Origin: Anaerolineales bacterium
Lineage (GTDB): Bacteria; Chloroflexota; Anaerolineae; Anaerolineales; UBA4823
Assembly (NCBI GenBank): GCA_003105035.1
Contig: PQAL01000028.1
Coordinates: forward strand, 42,181-106,180
Reading direction: 5' to 3'
DNA: 64,000 nucleotides
Made by a program: the position numbers and the translations under genes. The notes under the pieces are model-generated. The model saw only the letters and a program-made list of their open reading frames with translations. It ran no database searches and had not been told where the DNA came from. Below, piece by piece: positions 1 through 8,808 of the stretch (its first letter is position 1; each line of letters starts with the position of its first letter).

Positions 1-1
1 T

Positions 2-1156
2 GCCTGCATCATGTGCTACCGCTGCCAGCAGGTCTGCCCAGCCTATAACACCGGCAAGGTCTTATCACCCGCTGCCCTGGAAATTAACAAACGCTATTTT
101 CTGAATTATTATGGGGCTGAAATTTCCGGCGGCAAGGCAAGCCCACAAACCCTGATTGAATTTGCCATTCCTGAAGAGGCTATCTGGGCTTGCACGGCTT
201 GTGGTGCTTGTGTGGATATCTGCCCGGTGAACAACGAACCCATGCGTGATATCCTTGACATCCGCCGCGCCCTCGTTTTGAATGAAAATGCATTCCCTCA
301 ACAGCTACAGACTGCTTTCCGCGGCATGGAACGGAATGTGAACCCCTGGAACATCCCTCCCACGGAGCGCTTGAAATGGGCTGAGGGGCTTAACGTGCCC
401 ACCATAGAAGAAAATCCGACGCCCGAGATCTTATGGTGGGTTGGTTGTGCGCCCGCGACTGACGTACGCGCCCAAAAGGTCGCACAGGCATTCGCCCATA
501 TCCTCGAGCATGCAGGTATGAATTATGCGGTCTTGGGGAAAAATGAGCAATGTACGGGTGACTCAGCTCGCAGGGCAGGCAATGAATACCTTTTTAATGA
601 ATTGGCTTCATCAAACGTGCAGATATTGAATGAAGTAAATCCGCGACGGATCGTAACCACCTGCCCGCATTGCCTGCATACCTTGAAGAACGAATATCCA
701 GCGTTTGGTGGGAATTACACCGTGATACACCATACGCAACTAATCCAGGAGCTTATATCGGAAGGCAAAATTCGGCTAGCTTCCCTATCGCCTGATGAGG
801 ATCCCAACAATGGGATCACTTATCACGACCCTTGTTACCTGGGCAGGCATAACCACATCATCGACGAACCTCGCACAGATATTAGCCTCCTGGGTGGGGA
901 GTTTACAGAATTACATCGCCATGCGTATAAGTCATTTTGCTGCGGAGCAGGAGGAGCCCAGATGTGGAAGGAGGAAGAGCATGGCCAGCAACGCGTCAAT
1001 GCCAACCGTTTCGCCGAAGCTCAAGCAACCGGTGCGGACGCACTGGCAGTGGCCTGTCCCTTCTGCCTGATCATGTTGACGGATGCTCAGAAAGCTGCTA
1101 ACAGCGAGCTGCGGGTTCTAGATATTGCTGAGCTGCTGGCAGCGAGATTGGAGTAA
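2..1156 (+). CDS. (Fe-S)-binding CCG-domain protein, HdrD/FadF-like (5' end outside window)
   Basis: This is the C-terminal part of a protein whose reading frame is already open at the first base of the window; the first visible residues form a C-x2-C-x2-C-x3-CP ferredoxin motif. A second motif, CTACGACVDICP, follows at about 4Fe-4S spacing. Two CCG-type halves come next: GC...CTGDSARR...TCPHC and then DPCYLGR...FCCGAGG...CPFC. In this family such proteins pass electrons between soluble carriers and quinones or thiol cofactors. The body aligns by eye with the C-terminal half of the membrane-bound protein at 9240-11159, so the two are paralogs. It ends 3 bases before the E1 gene and is probably co-transcribed with it. 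Whether it has an N-terminal membrane domain cannot be seen here. The first CCG motif reads CTG, a common family variant. Confidence 0.85.
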   Translation, partial: ACIMCYRCQQVCPAYNTGKVLSPAALEINKRYFLNYYGAEISGGKASPQTLIEFAIPEEAIWACTACGACVDICPVNNEPMRDILDIRRALVLNENAFPQQLQTAFRGMERNVNPWNIPPTERLKWAEGLNVPTIEENPTPEILWWVGCAPATDVRAQKVAQAFAHILEHAGMNYAVLGKNEQCTGDSARRAGNEYLFNELASSNVQILNEVNPRRIVTTCPHCLHTLKNEYPAFGGNYTVIHHTQLIQELISEGKIRLASLSPDEDPNNGITYHDPCYLGRHNHIIDEPRTDISLLGGEFTELHRHAYKSFCCGAGGAQMWKEEEHGQQRVNANRFAEAQATGADALAVACPFCLIMLTDAQKAANSELRVLDIAELLAARLE

Positions 1157-1159
1157 AAA

Positions 1160-3559
1160 GTGGAGGAAACGAAAAATTTACCCAGCGTTGAGGAGATCAT
1201 TAAAGATTATCGGCTGGCCTTCCGCAGCCGGCAAGCCAGTTACATTGGCCGGCGAGAAGTATTAAGTGGCAAGGCAAAATTTGGCATCTTTGGGGATGGC
1301 AAGGAGCTGCCCCAGCTTGCCATGGCACGCGTATTTCAAAAGGGAGATTTTCGTTCCGGCTATTACCGCGATCAAACCATCACCTTCGCTTCAGGTGTGG
1401 CTACCATCCAGGAGCTATTTGCTCAACTGTATGCCACCCCGGATGTAGAAGCTGAACCATCCAGCGGTGGGCGCATGATGGATGCTCATTTCGCTTCACG
1501 AAATCTCAACCCTGATGGAAGCTGGAAAGTCTTGACCACTCAATCCAATTCAAGCGGAGATATCTCACCCACTGGGTCACACATGCCGCGTGTGGTGGGT
1601 CTGGCTTACGCCTCCAAGCTCTATCGCCAGATTCCCGCACTATCCAAATACACCCAGTTTTCAAATAACGGTAATGAAGTAGCCTTCGCAACCATCGGTA
1701 ATGCCTCCTGCGCAGAAGGCATGTTTTGGGAAACCGTGAATGCCATCGGTGTCCTGCGCTGCCCTGCGATCATCACCATTTATGATGATGGTTATGGGAT
1801 CTCCGTGTCGAACGAATCGCAAATTGCCAAGGAAAATATCTCCGAATTGCTGATGGGTTTTCGGCGTCCGCCCGGCGAATGTTGTGACGGATTCGATATT
1901 TACACCGTGAAGGGCTGGGATTATCCCACCTTGGTTGAAACCTTCCAGAAAGCATCTCAGGTGGCCCGTGATGAGCATATGCCTTCGATCATCCACGTTT
2001 CGGAGCTGACCCAGCCCCAGGGACATTCCACTTCCGGCAGCCATGAACGTTATAAATCCAAAGAACGCCTTGAGTGGGAACATGAATATGACTGTATCAA
2101 AAAGTTCCGCGAATGGATCACCGCCCAAGGCTACGCTGCGGACGAGGAGCTGGATCGATTAGAGAAAGAAGACCAGCACACTGTCGAAGAAGATCGGAAG
2201 CGAGCCTGGGATGCCTATATGAATCCTATTCTCAGCGAGCGCTCTCAGCTGGTAGTGTTCATCGATCAGCTCGCTGAAGGATCAGCCCATAAAGCTGCCC
2301 TGGATCAGATCAAGGAAAAGCTAGCCAATATCCAGGTCCCGTTCCGCCGCGATATCCAATCGGCTGCCATGGCGGTACTCACCGAAGTCCGGGAAGAGCA
2401 GCAGCCGGTTAAACAGCAACTGATCGAGTGGAAAGACTCACAGGAAACACTTTACCAGGAACGCTTCGGTTCCCATCTTTACAGCCAATCCAATGAATCA
2501 GCCCTGCTGGTGCCGGAGGTTAGGCCAGTCTACTCAGAAAAATCGCCTACATTGAATGGTTATGAGATCATCAATACTTATTTCGATACCGCCTTCGCCC
2601 GTGAGCCCCGCTTGATTGCTTTCGGTGAAGACGTCGGCCGGATTGGCGATGTCAACCAGGGCATGCGCGGCCTTCAAGACAAATACGGGGTGCTGCGGGT
2701 CACCGATACCGGTATCCGTGAAGCGACCATCATCGGCCAGGCGATTGGTATGGCTTTACGCGGGTTGCGCCCCATTGCCGAGATCCAATACCTTGACTAT
2801 GTGCTGGTGGCCCTGGAGCTCATGTCAGATGACCTGGCTACCCTGCACTGGCGCACACTCGGAGGGCAAAAAGCCCCGGTCATCATCCGCACGCGTGGTC
2901 ACCGGCTTGAAGGAGTATGGCATTCAGGCTCGTTGATGGCAGGGCTGATCGATTTACTGCGCGGGATGTATGTTTTGGTACCACGCAATTTCGTCCAGGC
3001 TGCTGGCTTCTACAACACCATGCTCCACTCGGACGATCCTGCCTTATTGATCGAGGTTTTGAACGCTTATCGCTATAAGGAGCGCTTACCTGACAATATC
3101 GCCGAGATCACCGTTCCCTTGGGAGTGCCGGAAGTCATCCGCCCCGGTATTGATGTCACCTTGGTGACCTATGGTGCCTGCTGTCGCGTGTCACTGGATG
3201 CGGCAGATAAACTAAGCGCGTTAGGTATCGAAACTGAAGTGGTCGATGTCCAAACCATGCTTCCTTTCGATTTACACGGGGTGATCCTTGAATCACTGAA
3301 GAAGACAGGGCATATCATCTTTATCGATGAAGACGTCCCAGGTGGCACCACGGCGTATATGCTGCAAAAGGTGATCGAAGAGCAGGGTGGCTACTCCTGG
3401 CTTGATTCTCCACCCCGCACACTACCGGGCGCACCTCACCGCCCAGCCTACGGCTCGGACGGTGATTACTGGTCAAAACCTAACGTTGAGACCGTGTTTA
3501 AAGCGGTGTATGAGCTGATGCATGAGGTCTCACCCGCCGATTATCCGATATTCTATTGA
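1160..3559 (+). CDS. 2-oxoacid dehydrogenase E1, fused alpha and beta subunits
   Basis: The thiamine-diphosphate-dependent E1 component decarboxylates a 2-oxoacid and passes the acyl group to the lipoyl arm of E2. The 799-residue protein joins an alpha-type domain (about residues 1-430) to a beta-type domain (about 475-799). The alpha half carries the ThDP/metal region GNASCAEG followed by YDDGYGIS, where separate alpha subunits usually have NNGY; DDGY is what I recall for fused E1 proteins. The beta half shows AFGEDVG, DTGIREATIIGQAIG and RTRGHRLEG. The start is GTG with GGAG 6 bases upstream, inside the end of the preceding gene. E2 and E3 follow, so the complex is complete. Substrate (pyruvate, branched-chain oxoacids or another) cannot be read from sequence by eye. 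Confidence 0.93.
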   Translation: MEETKNLPSVEEIIKDYRLAFRSRQASYIGRREVLSGKAKFGIFGDGKELPQLAMARVFQKGDFRSGYYRDQTITFASGVATIQELFAQLYATPDVEAEPSSGGRMMDAHFASRNLNPDGSWKVLTTQSNSSGDISPTGSHMPRVVGLAYASKLYRQIPALSKYTQFSNNGNEVAFATIGNASCAEGMFWETVNAIGVLRCPAIITIYDDGYGISVSNESQIAKENISELLMGFRRPPGECCDGFDIYTVKGWDYPTLVETFQKASQVARDEHMPSIIHVSELTQPQGHSTSGSHERYKSKERLEWEHEYDCIKKFREWITAQGYAADEELDRLEKEDQHTVEEDRKRAWDAYMNPILSERSQLVVFIDQLAEGSAHKAALDQIKEKLANIQVPFRRDIQSAAMAVLTEVREEQQPVKQQLIEWKDSQETLYQERFGSHLYSQSNESALLVPEVRPVYSEKSPTLNGYEIINTYFDTAFAREPRLIAFGEDVGRIGDVNQGMRGLQDKYGVLRVTDTGIREATIIGQAIGMALRGLRPIAEIQYLDYVLVALELMSDDLATLHWRTLGGQKAPVIIRTRGHRLEGVWHSGSLMAGLIDLLRGMYVLVPRNFVQAAGFYNTMLHSDDPALLIEVLNAYRYKERLPDNIAEITVPLGVPEVIRPGIDVTLVTYGACCRVSLDAADKLSALGIETEVVDVQTMLPFDLHGVILESLKKTGHIIFIDEDVPGGTTAYMLQKVIEEQGGYSWLDSPPRTLPGAPHRPAYGSDGDYWSKPNVETVFKAVYELMHEVSPADYPIFY

Positions 3560-3598
3560 CGCAGATGATGTAACCAGACAGGTAAAAAAGGAGGAAAC

Positions 3599-4903
3599 AT
3601 GGCTACGAAATTACTGATGCCATTATTGGGCGAGGCGGTCACCGACGCCACGATTACCAAGTGGCTTAAAAAAGTCGGCGATAAGGTGGATGAATACGAG
3701 CCGATACTCGAAGTAAACACCGACAAGGTCGACACTGAAATCCCCAGCCCAACCTCGGGTGAGATCCTGGCAGAATACGCTGGCGAGGGGGAGGTGGTCA
3801 AAGTCGGGTCTGTTTTAGCCTGGATCGGTCAACCTGGAGAGGCTATCCCGGAAGAAGGAGCAACGCCCCCGAAACCTGCAGCAGCAGCACAACCCGTCAG
3901 CCAACCAACACCGCAGGCTGCTGTTGCTCCAGCTGCCACAGGCCAGGCTCAACCTGCTCAACCGCGTGAGCTTGGCTTTATCTCACCGGTCGTTGCCAAG
4001 ATGGCAGCTGAACAAAATATTGACCTGTCAAGAGTACCTGGAACGGGGATGGGCGGGCGTATCACCAAAAAAGATATTGAGAAATACCTGGAAACTCGTT
4101 CGCAAGAGCCTGCAGCCCCAACAACTACTACGCAAGCGCTCCAGGCTGCACCCACCCCACCCGCTCCGAGTCCAACCATAATTACACCAGCCATCTCGAG
4201 CCTTGCCGGATCTTATACCACCCGACCACAGACACCCATCCGCAAGGCAATTGCCGAGCACATGGTGATGAGCAAGCAGGTCGCACCGCATGTATCCACG
4301 ATCATGGAAGTGGATATGACCCGCGTCGTTGCTCACCGTGCAGCGAATAAGGAAGCCTATTCAGCCCAGGAGGTGAACCTGACCTTTACCGCCTATTTCG
4401 TTCTGGCTTCGGTGGCAGCCTTGAAAGCCTATCCCCTGGTAAATTCTTCCTGGTCGGAGGAAGGTGTCAGGCTATTTAATGATATTAATATCGGCATGGC
4501 CGTATCGATGGGCGAGGAAGGCCTGATCGTCCCGGTGATCCGTGGCGCTGATAACCTCTCCCTGCTAGGCGTCGCCAGGATCGTCAATGACCTGGCTGCC
4601 AAGGCACGGTCGCATAAGCTGCAGACCGATGAAGTAAAAGGTGGCACATTCACCATTACCAACCACGGTGTGACCGGCTCACTATTTGCCACGCCCATCA
4701 TTAACCAACCGCAGTGTGCCATCCTGGGTGTGGGCGCCATTCAGAAACACCCGGTAGTGCTCAGCCTGCCTGAGCTCGGTGATGTCATCGCCATCCGTCC
4801 GATGATGTACCTGTCGCTCACCTTCGATCATCGCATTATCGATGGGGCAATCGCCGACTACTTCCTCGCCAGGGTAGTGGAGACTTTGCGGGATTGGGCC
4901 TGA
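3599..4903 (+). CDS. dihydrolipoamide acyltransferase (E2)
   Basis: This is the core acyltransferase of the 2-oxoacid dehydrogenase complex. Domains in order: an N-terminal lipoyl domain (1-80) with the lipoylated lysine in NTDKVDTEIPSP (K43); an Ala/Pro-rich linker; a peripheral-subunit-binding domain (about 125-165, FISPVVAKMAAE...GGRITKKDIEKYL); a second Ala/Pro/Thr-rich linker; and the catalytic domain. The active-site motif is FDHRIIDGA, with H411 and D415. At 434 residues it has the usual length for a one-lipoyl E2. A strong ribosome site (AAAGGAGG) lies just before the ATG. It sits 39 bases after E1 and is followed by E3. Confidence 0.95.
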   Translation: MATKLLMPLLGEAVTDATITKWLKKVGDKVDEYEPILEVNTDKVDTEIPSPTSGEILAEYAGEGEVVKVGSVLAWIGQPGEAIPEEGATPPKPAAAAQPVSQPTPQAAVAPAATGQAQPAQPRELGFISPVVAKMAAEQNIDLSRVPGTGMGGRITKKDIEKYLETRSQEPAAPTTTTQALQAAPTPPAPSPTIITPAISSLAGSYTTRPQTPIRKAIAEHMVMSKQVAPHVSTIMEVDMTRVVAHRAANKEAYSAQEVNLTFTAYFVLASVAALKAYPLVNSSWSEEGVRLFNDINIGMAVSMGEEGLIVPVIRGADNLSLLGVARIVNDLAAKARSHKLQTDEVKGGTFTITNHGVTGSLFATPIINQPQCAILGVGAIQKHPVVLSLPELGDVIAIRPMMYLSLTFDHRIIDGAIADYFLARVVETLRDWA

Positions 4904-4980
4904 AAATATTTATCAATAAAATGCTGATGAATAGTTGCTTATAATATCTCCATCTTCGCAATGCATTTTAAGGAGTGGTC

Positions 4981-6378
4981 ATGGAAAATTTTGATGTCGT
5001 CGTCGTTGGGGCTGGCCCCGCCGGGTATGTATGTGCCATACGTTCAGCGCAATTAGGACTAAAAACTGCCATTGTCGATAAGCAGTGGCTGGGTGGTGTG
5101 TGTTTAAATGTTGGCTGTATCCCATCCAAGGCGTTGTTGAGGAATGCTGAAGTCGCCCATATCCTGCGCGAGCGTAGCAAAGAGTTTGGCTTTTCATTCG
5201 AGAACCTGAACCTTGATTACAGCGTGGCGGTCAAGCGCAGCCGCCAGGTATCGGACCGCCTCACCAAGGGCGTGGGTTTTCTGATGAAGAAGAACAACAT
5301 CACGGTTTATATGGGCAAGGCCAAAGTATCTTCCGCTGATATGGTTATTGTCACCGATAGTGAAGGTAAATTGTCCGAGCTCAAGGCCAAGAACATCGTT
5401 ATCGCCACTGGAGCTACCACGATGGTACCTCCCGCCTGGAAAGTAGATGGCACTAAAATCGTGACCTATCTGGAAGCAATCCTCCAGCCTACCTTACCTA
5501 AATCAGCCATCATCATCGGTGCCGGTGCCATCGGAGTTGAATTTGCCACCATTTGGAGCTCTTATGGTGTGCCGGTGACGATCGTGGAAATGCTGCCGCG
5601 CCTTGTACCTCTCGAAGACGAAGAGGTCAGTGCGGAGCTCGCCAAGGCTTTTGCCAAGCGTAAAATAAATATCCTGGTTGGGCATCGGGTTGAATCTCTG
5701 CAGGCCACCGATGCAGGCGTCACCCTGCAAGCAGCTGGTGAAAGCGGACCGGTCACCCTGCAGGCTGAGCAAGCACTGGTTGCCATTGGTTTTCGTCCAA
5801 ATTCGCCTGAGCTTGGCCTGGAAGGGGTGGGCGTTAAGCTCAGCGAAAAGGGTGCGATCGAGATAGATGAACGTATGGCAACCAATATCTCCGGGATATG
5901 GGCGGTTGGCGATGTAACCGCAAAGCTGATGCTGGCTCACGTGGGATCGGCCCAAGGCATCATCTGCGCTGAGAACATCGCTGGCGCAGAGACAATCCAG
6001 TTGAACTATGAGATGATGCCACGCGCTACCTATTGCCAACCGCAGGTAGCATCATTTGGCCTCACCGAAAGCCAAGCCAAGGAGCGTGGCTATGAAGTAA
6101 AAGTGGGGCGTTTTCCCTTCCAGGCCAATGGCAAAGCCCTGGGTTTGGGCGATTATACCGGCTGGGTGAAACTGATCATCGACGCGAAATATGGTGAGAT
6201 CCTGGGTGGTCACATGATCGGCCCTGAAGTGACCGAGTTGCTGCCTGAGCTGACCATCGCTCAGATGATGGAGCTAACCACGGCTGAAATTGCCCGCAAT
6301 GTCCATGCCCACCCAACCTTGAGTGAAACCCTTATGGAAGCAGCTCATGCTGCAGAAGGACACGCCATTCACATTTAG
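4981..6378 (+). CDS. lpdA: dihydrolipoamide dehydrogenase (E3)
   Basis: This FAD-dependent disulfide oxidoreductase reoxidises the dihydrolipoyl group of E2 with NAD+. The N-terminal FAD-binding motif is VVGAGPAG, the redox-active pair is GGVCLNVGCIPSK (C41 and C46), the NAD-binding motif is IIGAGAIGVEFA, and the C-terminal active-site region is HAHPTLSET. Length (465 residues) is normal. An in-frame GTG lies 6 bases upstream, but AAGGAG at 4970-4975 places the start at this ATG. A TATAAT at 4940-4945 in the 77-base gap after E2 could give the gene an extra promoter, though no good -35 is visible. A strong terminator follows. Confidence 0.96.
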   Translation: MENFDVVVVGAGPAGYVCAIRSAQLGLKTAIVDKQWLGGVCLNVGCIPSKALLRNAEVAHILRERSKEFGFSFENLNLDYSVAVKRSRQVSDRLTKGVGFLMKKNNITVYMGKAKVSSADMVIVTDSEGKLSELKAKNIVIATGATTMVPPAWKVDGTKIVTYLEAILQPTLPKSAIIIGAGAIGVEFATIWSSYGVPVTIVEMLPRLVPLEDEEVSAELAKAFAKRKINILVGHRVESLQATDAGVTLQAAGESGPVTLQAEQALVAIGFRPNSPELGLEGVGVKLSEKGAIEIDERMATNISGIWAVGDVTAKLMLAHVGSAQGIICAENIAGAETIQLNYEMMPRATYCQPQVASFGLTESQAKERGYEVKVGRFPFQANGKALGLGDYTGWVKLIIDAKYGEILGGHMIGPEVTELLPELTIAQMMELTTAEIARNVHAHPTLSETLMEAAHAAEGHAIHI

Positions 6379-6396
6379 GATTTTCATAAGCACACC

Positions 6397-6431
6397 GGGG
6401 CTGTACCGATCTTCTAGGACAGCCCCTTTTT
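6397..6431 (+). terminator. intrinsic terminator after lpdA
   Basis: GGGGCTGT (6397-6404) pairs perfectly with ACAGCCCC (6419-6426), with a 14-base loop, and five T residues follow at once. It closes the 2-oxoacid dehydrogenase operon before the regulator gene at 6543. Confidence 0.9.
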
Positions 6432-6542
6432 GTATCTACGAAGCTGGATGATGTATACTTGGATTTGAACAACGGTTTAAATAATTCTCGTTCATACGGG
6501 AAGAAATTGATTGCTCGGAAAATCTAGAAAAACATCTCGCTC

Positions 6543-7193
6543 ATGACAAAAATCCGCACCTTACTCGCTGACGACCACACGATCTTGCGTGATGGCATCC
6601 GGATAATATTGGAAGTCCAGCCAGATATTTGTGTCGTTGGTGAAGCTCAGGATGGCCGGGAGGCGGTGAAGTTAACCAGCCAGCTCCACCCTGATGTTGT
6701 TCTGATGGATATTGCCATGCCGTTATTAAATGGATTGGAGGCCACACGTCAGATTCGGCAGGCCAATCCCCAGGTAAAAATCCTCATCCTTACCATGCAT
6801 GAAAACGAAGATTATATACGCCAGGCATTGGCATATGGTGCCGTGGGGTATTTGCTCAAGGATGCGACTGCAGCTGAATTAGTAGCCGCAGTCCGCGCAG
6901 TATATAAAGGGGAGGCGGTCCTTTCTCCACCCGTGACCCGGCTGGTTGTTGAGAACTATCTGCGCTGGGGAGACCTTCAAAAGGACACCTCTAGCGATGG
7001 TTTAAGCCCGCGCGAGCGTGAAATCCTTCAGCTGATTGCTGAAGGGTATACCAATAAACAAATCTCAGATATCCTGTCTATCTCCATCAAAACCGTGCAA
7101 ACCCACCGCATGAACCTGATGTCGAAGTTGGGCTTGCATGACCGCGCAGAACTCATTAAGTACGCAATCCAACGAAAAATCATCGATATCTAA
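6543..7193 (+). CDS. NarL/LuxR-family response regulator
   Basis: This two-component response regulator is 216 residues long. The receiver domain (1-125) has the acidic pair DD at residues 10-11, the phosphoacceptor D56 in VVLMDIAMP, and the conserved lysine in YLLKDA. The C-terminal LuxR helix-turn-helix is LSPREREILQLIAEG...ISIKTVQTHRMNLMSKLGL, the DNA-binding signature of the NarL class. No kinase gene is adjacent, so its partner is elsewhere. It is monocistronic by context, between a terminator and a large inverted repeat, and lies directly before the respiratory operon, which makes that operon a candidate target. No clear ribosome site precedes the ATG. Confidence 0.93.
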   Translation: MTKIRTLLADDHTILRDGIRIILEVQPDICVVGEAQDGREAVKLTSQLHPDVVLMDIAMPLLNGLEATRQIRQANPQVKILILTMHENEDYIRQALAYGAVGYLLKDATAAELVAAVRAVYKGEAVLSPPVTRLVVENYLRWGDLQKDTSSDGLSPREREILQLIAEGYTNKQISDILSISIKTVQTHRMNLMSKLGLHDRAELIKYAIQRKIIDI

Positions 7194-7195
7194 GC

Positions 7196-7254
7196 TTGCC
7201 TAAGGTGTATAACCCAGGTCAATTAAGGTCTTGAATTGATTGCACCTTAGGCAA
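7196..7254. repeat. 12-bp perfect inverted repeat between regulator and respiratory operon
   Basis: TTGCCTAAGGTG (7196-7207) and CACCTTAGGCAA (7243-7254) are exact reverse complements separated by 35 bases. A smaller inverted repeat (TCAATT and AATTGA) sits in the loop. The right arm is followed only by a short T-rich stretch, so it may be a terminator for the regulator gene. It also overlaps the -35 region of the putative promoter of the cytochrome operon and could be an operator. Confidence 0.75.
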
Positions 7255-7267
7255 TTTCAGGTATACT
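7240..7267 (+). promoter_or_regulatory. putative promoter of the respiratory operon
   Basis: TTGCAC (7240-7245), a 16-base spacer, and TATACT (7262-7267). The -35 box overlaps the right arm of the inverted repeat. The cytochrome b start codon lies 80 bases downstream. Confidence 0.5.
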
Positions 7268-7347
7268 ATTAATGTGCGTTTTGTCACAATAAGCAGGGGA
7301 AACCCTCCTGCTGCCCTCTACATACCAGCTGAATAAGAGGTGGCTCC

Positions 7348-8361
7348 ATGCGATTCCTGTCTCTGAAGCGTTTTGGCATTATTTTGATGCTGGTTGTCGC
7401 GATTGGGCTTATCATCTTCATCACATCACATGCCCAAGCGAATTCTCCTGCAGCAGGAGAAGACACGCTACCAGCCGCATCACCGGATTGGGCTTTAGCT
7501 GAAAGCATTTCAGCTGGTCCACAGCTTGCCGTAACCCCTCCACCCCCCGCCGAAGATACCTGCCTGAGCTGCCATATCTTGGGCCAAAATAAAGGCCTGT
7601 GGACACCGCTGGGTCGCTGGATCCTCTTTGGCGGCTTGGGCTTGGTATTCGTTTTTGGTGTTTACCGCAGCGCCAGCACCTGGGTAACCCGCTCTCCCTG
7701 GAAGCCTTTCAGCCAAAGGGCAGTGGGTTGGGTGGACGAGCGCTACCAGGTATCTGAACCCCTCACTAAAGTACTTAAAAAACCCGTTCCAAAATACGCC
7801 CTGCGCTGGTTTTACTGCCTGGGGGGGATAACAGCATTTCTCTTTGTTGTCCAGGGGATTACGGGCATCCTGCTGGCTTTCTACTATAAACCAACGCCTG
7901 AGGCAGCTTACGCTAGCATCCAGTATATCGAAACTCAGGTATATTTCGGCTCATCGATCCGGGCAATCCATCACTGGTGTGCCAATGCGATGATCGTCGT
8001 TTGCGTTGCCCATATGCTGCGTGTGTTCATCATGGGGGCATACAAAAGACCCAGGGAGCTGAATTGGGTTTCAGGCGTCCTGCTGCTGATCCTCACCCTC
8101 GTGTTTGGGTTTACCGGTTACCTGTTGCCGTGGGATCAGCGGGCTTTTTGGGCCACGACCGTTGGATCCGAAATCGCTGGTGCCATTCCTGCCATTGGCA
8201 ACCTCGCCCTGGTATACCTGAGAGTGGGATGGAACGTCACCGGAGAGACGCTCAGCCGTTTCTATGGCTTGCATGTGATCGTAGTACCGTTGGCAACCGT
8301 AGCGTTCATGTTCGCCCATTTCCTCATGATCCGCCGCCAGGGGATCGCAAAGCCCTTATAA
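7348..8361 (+). CDS. cytochrome b N-terminal subunit with N-terminal CxxCH region
   Basis: This is the membrane subunit of a Rieske/cytochrome b quinol-oxidising complex, equivalent to the haem-binding half of cytochrome b (b6-like). It begins with a hydrophobic segment (residues about 9-29), then an exported low-complexity stretch and a c-type haem motif CLSCH (72-76). A second membrane segment follows, then the cytochrome b core. The core shows haem-ligand histidines in AIHHW and VAHMLR and in GLHVIV and FAHFLM, and the PWDQR-type motif after FGFTGYLL. At 337 residues it is longer than b6 because of the haem-c-like front end. The ribosome site GAGGTGG precedes the ATG. The next three genes complete the complex. 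Confidence 0.9.
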   Translation: MRFLSLKRFGIILMLVVAIGLIIFITSHAQANSPAAGEDTLPAASPDWALAESISAGPQLAVTPPPPAEDTCLSCHILGQNKGLWTPLGRWILFGGLGLVFVFGVYRSASTWVTRSPWKPFSQRAVGWVDERYQVSEPLTKVLKKPVPKYALRWFYCLGGITAFLFVVQGITGILLAFYYKPTPEAAYASIQYIETQVYFGSSIRAIHHWCANAMIVVCVAHMLRVFIMGAYKRPRELNWVSGVLLLILTLVFGFTGYLLPWDQRAFWATTVGSEIAGAIPAIGNLALVYLRVGWNVTGETLSRFYGLHVIVVPLATVAFMFAHFLMIRRQGIAKPL

Positions 8362-8380
8362 GTCGCTGAGGAGAACAGCC

Positions 8381-8806
8381 ATGTCTGAAATCGAACACAA
8401 ACCTGAAGACACCATCCCCTTTTACCCCGATCACATCAAGACCGAATTCTACGTCGTGCTGGGGATATTAGGAGTGGTGCTGATCATCGGCCTCATTGCC
8501 CTTTTTAAGCCCGTCGGTGTCGGAGAGCCAGCCGATCCACTCAATACGCCGTTGCACGTCAAACCAGAATGGTATTTCCTCTCGCTGTACCAGATCCTTA
8601 AGAAGATCCCTCCCATCGTGCTGGGCATCCAGGGGAAGATCATTGGGGTTGTAGTACCGATCGTGTTGGTTGGCCTGATCTTTCTATGGCCATTTATTGA
8701 TCGCAAACCTGACAAATCCCGCAAAATTTACCGCATCCGCATGATCTTCGCCATAGTAGCGGTCATAACCATCATTGCCCTGACCATCTGGGGAGAGGTG
8801 AGTTAG
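8381..8806 (+). CDS. cytochrome b C-terminal subunit (subunit IV-like)
   Basis: This is the second half of a split cytochrome b, 141 residues, with three predicted membrane helices (about 27-47, 87-107 and 122-139). The conserved PEWY motif of the quinol-oxidation site is present as KPEWYFLSLYQ. The split arrangement matches cytochrome b6/subunit IV and several Gram-positive and Chloroflexota complexes. GAGGAG lies upstream of the ATG. The gene starts 19 bases after the cytochrome b gene and ends 2 bases before the Rieske gene. Confidence 0.93.
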   Translation: MSEIEHKPEDTIPFYPDHIKTEFYVVLGILGVVLIIGLIALFKPVGVGEPADPLNTPLHVKPEWYFLSLYQILKKIPPIVLGIQGKIIGVVVPIVLVGLIFLWPFIDRKPDKSRKIYRIRMIFAIVAVITIIALTIWGEVS

Positions 8807-8808
8807 CC

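Noticed and set aside
550..561. Loss of a cysteine in the first CCG motif (CTG) of the protein at 2-1156
   Set aside because: I recall CTGD as a common form in the FadF-like branch, so it is not a sign of damage.
5503..6039. Long open frame antisense to lpdA (and similar ones antisense to E1 at 1661-2128, fabF at 41420-41989, ftsH at 38435-38905 and the S1 gene at 36910-37500)
   Set aside because: They lie wholly opposite well-conserved genes, have no ribosome sites, and their products have no recognisable motifs. They are by-products of codon bias.
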